DNA of 10,850 bases from JBBRLA01 sp038231615 (GTDB lineage Bacteria; Myxococcota_A; Polyangia; Palsa-1104; JAEUJZ01). Location of the stretch: positions 1 through 10,850 of the forward strand of contig JBBRLA010000256.1 of the NCBI GenBank assembly GCA_038231615.1. The letters are read 5' to 3'. A program made the position numbers and the translations under genes. Positions 7,626 to 10,850 of the stretch are shown piece after piece. The notes under the pieces were generated by a model that made no database searches, was not told where the DNA came from, and saw only the letters and a program-made list of their open reading frames with translations. The stretch's first letter is position 1. Every line of letters starts with the position of its first letter.

Positions 7626-8657
7626 ATGGGCCCCATGAACGCGCGCGGCACCGGCCTGCTGCTGCTTCTGAGTGCTGTGCTGGCGCAAGGCAGCCAGGGC
7701 TGCCGTCGCGGACCCAGGCGGCCGGTGGTCAGCGGCCCTTCGCTGCTGGGCGGTGAACGGGGGATCGATCACGTGGGGGTGGCGGTGAAGGACTTGCGGG
7801 AGGCCCGGCAGACCTATCAGCAGCGCCTGGGCTTCGATCGGCCGATCTCGGGCCGGCTTCCCAATGGCATCGACAACGTCAACTTCTACTTCGAAGACGC
7901 CACCTACCTGGAGACCTTGACGTTCTATGACCGCCGGAAGGCGGACTGGCTGGCCTGGTTCATCGATCATTTCACCGAAGGGGGCAACTTCGCCGTGCTC
8001 AGTGTCCGCTCCGCCAACGAGACCGCGGCGTTCCTTCGGCAGCGGGGCTTCGCCATGTCCCCTCCGTCTCCCGGGCGCATCCAGGTGGACCTTGAAGGCG
8101 GCAAGCCCGGCGGCACCTGGCAGACGCTCTTCTTCGACAGATCTCCGCTCCCGGGGAGCCCGCTCTACTTCATCGAATATCCCCGCGAATCCCGAGAGGA
8201 CTTCCTGCACCAGTTGGAGGACCCCGAGGTCCGCCGCCGCTCGTTCCATCATCGCAATACCGCTGTCGGCATCCGGGCGGTGTGGATGGCGGTGCCCGAC
8301 CTTTTGGCGGCGACCCGGGCCTATGCCTCGCTCGGGCTTAAAGAAGAGGAAGCTTTCGAAAGCCCTCAGCTCGACGCCAGGGCCCAGTCGATCGCCGCGG
8401 GCCGCAGCCATATCATCCTTTTCAGTCCCCGTGGCGACACCGGCCCCGTCAAGGAGTTCCTTGGCAGACGGGGCCCGGGACTCCTGGGAATGGCCATCGA
8501 GGTGCAGTCCATCCAGACCGCCATGCAGGTGATCGGCCAGGACACCGGCGACCCCCAGGATCTCTACGCCGGCCGCTTCGGCCCAAGCCTCCTCGTCGCC
8601 CCGAAGCACGCCCATGGTACCTGGATCGAGTTCTTTCAACCTCCCACGCAAAAGTAG
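7626..8657 (+). CDS. Exported two-module VOC (glyoxalase-fold) protein, probable lipoprotein
   Basis: A 343-residue protein with a hydrophobic signal segment (LLLLLSAVLA, 11-20) followed by GSQGC (Cys26). This is lipobox-like but lacks the usual Leu/Val/Ile at -3, so plain Sec cleavage is also possible. Module 1 (about 46-187) starts IDHVGVAVKDLREARQTY and has NVNFYFEDATYLETL; H49 and E96 sit where Glyoxalase_3-type VOC proteins place metal ligands. Module 2 (about 214-338) starts VGIRAVWMAVPDL, where the His is replaced by Ala, and ends GTWIEFFQ. Substrate is unknown: a glyoxalase, dioxygenase or non-catalytic binding role cannot be told apart. ATG 7626 was chosen because GCAGG lies just upstream and it gives a short basic n-region; GTG 7590 and ATG 7635 are alternatives. 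It heads the plus-strand cluster, 65 nt before the dehydrogenase small subunit. Confidence 0.85.
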   Translation: MGPMNARGTGLLLLLSAVLAQGSQGCRRGPRRPVVSGPSLLGGERGIDHVGVAVKDLREARQTYQQRLGFDRPISGRLPNGIDNVNFYFEDATYLETLTFYDRRKADWLAWFIDHFTEGGNFAVLSVRSANETAAFLRQRGFAMSPPSPGRIQVDLEGGKPGGTWQTLFFDRSPLPGSPLYFIEYPRESREDFLHQLEDPEVRRRSFHHRNTAVGIRAVWMAVPDLLAATRAYASLGLKEEEAFESPQLDARAQSIAAGRSHIILFSPRGDTGPVKEFLGRRGPGLLGMAIEVQSIQTAMQVIGQDTGDPQDLYAGRFGPSLLVAPKHAHGTWIEFFQPPTQK

Positions 8658-8686
8658 CCCACGAGCAGCCCATCGTCCGCGCGAAA

Positions 8687-8715
8687 TTGACACTGGCCCT
8701 CATCCTTGGAACAAT
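8687..8715 (+). promoter_or_regulatory. Candidate promoter between the VOC gene and the dehydrogenase genes
   Basis: A perfect -35 TTGACA (8687-8692), a 17-bp spacer and AACAAT (8710-8715, four of six matches). The transcript would start near 8722, directly at the ATG of the next gene (8723), so the message would be leaderless or nearly so. It would let the two dehydrogenase genes be transcribed apart from the VOC gene. Confidence 0.45.
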
Positions 8716-8722
8716 CACCGTG

Positions 8723-9328
8723 ATGAAACGCCGGAGCTTTCTGGCCGCGCTGGCGCTGGCACCGGCCGTGGTCGCGGCGGGCTGCAAGTCGAAGCAGCCG
8801 GCACAAGGGGCCGTTTATTCGCCTGAGCCTCCCACGCCGCCGCCCGAGGACGGTTGCACGGTGGCTCGACGGGACGCCGGCACCGCCCGGGTGCTGACAG
8901 CGGCGCAGTGGAACGCGCTGGACGCCGCCTGCGAGCGTCTTCTGCCCAGGGACCAGGACCCCGGCGCCAGTGAAGCCGGCGTTGTCAACTACATCGACGC
9001 CCAGCTGGTTTATCCTCCGATCAGCTCATTCCGCCCCCTCCTTCAGGCCGGCGCGCAAGAGCTGGATCGACTGGCGGCGTCCCGCGGCAAGCGGCGCTTT
9101 TCGGAGCTGCCCTCTGACGAGCAGGACAGCCTGCTGACAGGGATTCAGCGGAGCCGGATGGGGCAATATTCAGGCGGCCGGTTTTTCGAGGTGCTCCTGG
9201 CCTTGACCCTGGAGGGTTTTTTTAGCGATCCGGTCTATGGGGGCAATCGCGACGGCGTGGGCTGGAAGATGATCAAGCTTCAGCCGCGCAGCCCCGGGGC
9301 GTCCTGCGTGTATCGGGGGATCGGATGA
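8723..9328 (+). CDS. Gluconate 2-dehydrogenase subunit 3 family Tat lipoprotein
   Basis: A 201-residue protein. The N-terminus MKRRSFLAALALAPAVVAAG followed by Cys21 combines a twin-arginine signal (RRSFL) with a lipobox-like end, so it should be exported by Tat, probably with lipid attachment. A Pro-rich linker follows (34-42), then the subunit 3 domain from about residue 57: VLTAAQWNALDAACERLLPR, then DPGASEAGVVNYID, and the diagnostic FFSDPVYGGNRDGVGWKMI near 166-184. In known gluconate, fructose and related dehydrogenases this small subunit carries the Tat signal and is needed to export and stabilise the flavin large subunit. The large subunit gene begins in its stop codon (ATGA), matching that role. 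ATG 8723 was chosen over an upstream TTG (8687), because it begins the Tat signal and the TTG is inside a -35 box. The true substrate cannot be read from this subunit. Confidence 0.9.
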   Translation: MKRRSFLAALALAPAVVAAGCKSKQPAQGAVYSPEPPTPPPEDGCTVARRDAGTARVLTAAQWNALDAACERLLPRDQDPGASEAGVVNYIDAQLVYPPISSFRPLLQAGAQELDRLAASRGKRRFSELPSDEQDSLLTGIQRSRMGQYSGGRFFEVLLALTLEGFFSDPVYGGNRDGVGWKMIKLQPRSPGASCVYRGIG

Positions 9329-10850
9329 GCCTTCCGCGGTGGCGCGAGCCCATCGGAAAGAACGTCAGCGCAGGACCGGTGGATGCCTGCATCATCGGCA
9401 GCGGTGCGGGTGCCGCGCCGGTCGCGTTGTCGCTCGCTCGTGCCGGCTATCGGGTGGTGGTGTTGGAGAAGGGCCCGGCCCTGGACGAACGGGACTTCCA
9501 GTATGATGAGGTCCGTTCGTGCCGCCGCGATCTCTTCGTCCCGGCCCCCGCGTTGCAGCCCCACGTCGAGGTGCCTGCTGGGGGCCGCCCCCAGGTGACC
9601 ACTGATGGCTGGACCGCCAACTGCGTGGGTGGCGGGACGGTACACTTCAGCGGCTTCACCTACCGGCTGCACCCCGAGGACCTGAAGCTCCGCTCGCTTC
9701 TCGGGCCGGTCGCGGGCAGCACCCTTTCCGACTGGCCCATCCCCTGGGAGCACCTGCTGCCCTACTACGAGATGGCCGAGGCCGAACTGGGGATTTCTGG
9801 CGACGCAAAGAAAAACCCTTTCGAGACCTTCCGCAAGCCGCTGCCCTTGCCGCCCCTGAAAGAAAGCGGCGTCGCCCCCCTGATCGACCAGGCCTGCGCC
9901 AGGCTGGGGCTGCACGCCTACCCGACGGCACGGGCCATCTTGTCCGAGGCCTACCAGGGCCGGCGCCCGTGCGAACGTTCCTACTTCTGCAGCAGCTACG
10001 GCTGCCACACCGGCGCGAAGTCCTCGGTGCTGGCGGCCCTATTGCCCAAGGCGGTCGAAACCGGCAACTGCCAGATTCTGCCGGGCTGCATGGCACACCA
10101 CATCGAGACCGATGAGACCGGACGTGCCACGGCGGTGCGCTACTTCGACTGGAAGCGCCAGGAGCAGCGGATCCAGGCGGCGGTGGTGGTGGTCGCCTGC
10201 TCCGCGGTGGAGACCGCGCGGCTGCTCCTTCTGTCCCGCGGCAAGGCGCACCCGGCGGGCATCGGCAATGCCCATCAGCAGGTTGGGCGAAACCTGATGT
10301 TCTCGGGCCTGGGCCTGGGTGAGGCAGACTTCCCCATCGACGACTCGCGCATCCAGGGGATCGACTGGCGCGAGCCGTTCATCAATCGATCCTTCCAGGA
10401 TCTGTACATCCTTGATCGCAAGACCCGGCAGCCCAAAAAGGGCGGCACGGTGAACTTCCTTCTGCTCCACGGAAACCCGATCTATCGCGCGGAGCAACTG
10501 GCCATGTTCGGCCCGCGGCTTGTATGGGGCAAGGCGCTGAAGGATACCATTCGGCGCGGGCGAAACCAGGTCCGCACGGTGGAGTTCGAATGCTACTCCG
10601 AGACCCTGCCAGTCGCTGCCTCCGCTGTGACCCTGGACGACGAGGTCAAGGACCAGTGGGGGTTGCCGGTCGCGCGCTTCGTGTTGTCCCAGCACCCGCT
10701 CGATGGAGAGTCAAACGGCGTGCTGGTCGACAAGGGCCTGGAAGTCCTGCGCGAGATGGGCGGGCAGGACCCGCGGGCCACCCGGCGCAATCAGAAGAAC
10801 TTCGTGATCCAGGGCGGCACCTGTCGATTTGGCCGAGACCCGGTCGAATC
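9325..10850 (+). CDS. GMC-family FAD-dependent oxidoreductase, large subunit (3' end beyond window)
   Basis: An open frame of 508 codons runs off the right edge. The N-terminal FAD-binding Rossmann motif is IIGSGAGAAPVALSLARAGY (23-42) followed by VVVLEKG; NCVGGGTVHFSG (99-110) is the second GMC signature. DWPIPWEHLLPYYEMAEAEL and a Cys-rich stretch ending GCHTGAKSS are typical of the GMC group paired with subunit 3. The protein has no signal peptide, so export as a folded passenger of the Tat small subunit is inferred. The start ATG overlaps the upstream stop by 4 nt, with GGGGGA just before it. At the edge the C-terminal motif reads GGTCRFGRDP (497-506), but the catalytic His expected three residues before its second Gly (H-x-x-G-T) is Ile495, and no His occurs between about 480 and 508. 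Substrate unknown: sugar acids, polyols and other alcohols are all possible. Confidence 0.93.
   Translation, partial: MSLPRWREPIGKNVSAGPVDACIIGSGAGAAPVALSLARAGYRVVVLEKGPALDERDFQYDEVRSCRRDLFVPAPALQPHVEVPAGGRPQVTTDGWTANCVGGGTVHFSGFTYRLHPEDLKLRSLLGPVAGSTLSDWPIPWEHLLPYYEMAEAELGISGDAKKNPFETFRKPLPLPPLKESGVAPLIDQACARLGLHAYPTARAILSEAYQGRRPCERSYFCSSYGCHTGAKSSVLAALLPKAVETGNCQILPGCMAHHIETDETGRATAVRYFDWKRQEQRIQAAVVVVACSAVETARLLLLSRGKAHPAGIGNAHQQVGRNLMFSGLGLGEADFPIDDSRIQGIDWREPFINRSFQDLYILDRKTRQPKKGGTVNFLLLHGNPIYRAEQLAMFGPRLVWGKALKDTIRRGRNQVRTVEFECYSETLPVAASAVTLDDEVKDQWGLPVARFVLSQHPLDGESNGVLVDKGLEVLREMGGQDPRATRRNQKNFVIQGGTCRFGRDPVE

Noticed and set aside
7298..7756. Plus-strand frame with PPAKKA-like and PSTKA repeats, resembling a histone H1-type tail
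   Set aside because: The likeness comes from the 21-bp repeat array; the frame overlaps the VOC gene out of frame, other frames are also open, and there is no supported start.

Overview
The window is GC-rich Gram-negative chromosomal DNA. Gene content and order point to a myxobacterium-like or other former deltaproteobacterial lineage; this is inferred from synteny and style, not from a marker gene. It holds two gene sets that diverge from an intergenic region at about 7226-7625.

Left part (about 1-7225), all on the minus strand and read right to left: tilS (tRNA-Ile lysidine synthetase), ftsH (membrane AAA+ zinc protease), folP (dihydropteroate synthase), cdaA (membrane diadenylate cyclase making c-di-AMP) and ybbR (three-repeat YbbR protein, CdaR-like partner of CdaA). 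This is the widespread tilS-ftsH-folP-cdaA-ybbR-glmM housekeeping order without hpt; glmM would be expected just past the left edge. folP/cdaA overlap by 4 nt and cdaA/ybbR are 3 nt apart, so they look co-translated. A good sigma-70-type promoter lies between tilS and ftsH. The ftsH-folP gap holds a terminator-like hairpin and a two-tier stem-loop in the folP leader. The left edge is a 29-bp tandem repeat in which every copy carries a stop/start overlap.

Right part (7626-10850), plus strand: an exported two-module VOC (glyoxalase-fold) protein, a Tat-signal lipoprotein of the gluconate 2-dehydrogenase subunit 3 family, and the start of an FAD-dependent GMC oxidoreductase that overlaps it by 4 nt and runs off the right edge. 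The last two look like small and large subunits of a periplasmic or membrane-attached dehydrogenase; the VOC gene is 65 nt upstream and its role is unknown.

The window is rich in short tandem repeats: the 29-bp relay at the ybbR end, a 30-bp repeat in the cdaA tail, 27-bp and 33-bp in-frame repeats in tilS, a GCC tract in folP, and a seven-unit 21-22-bp degenerate array between the divergent operons. No tRNA, rRNA, CRISPR array, transposase or phage gene was seen.
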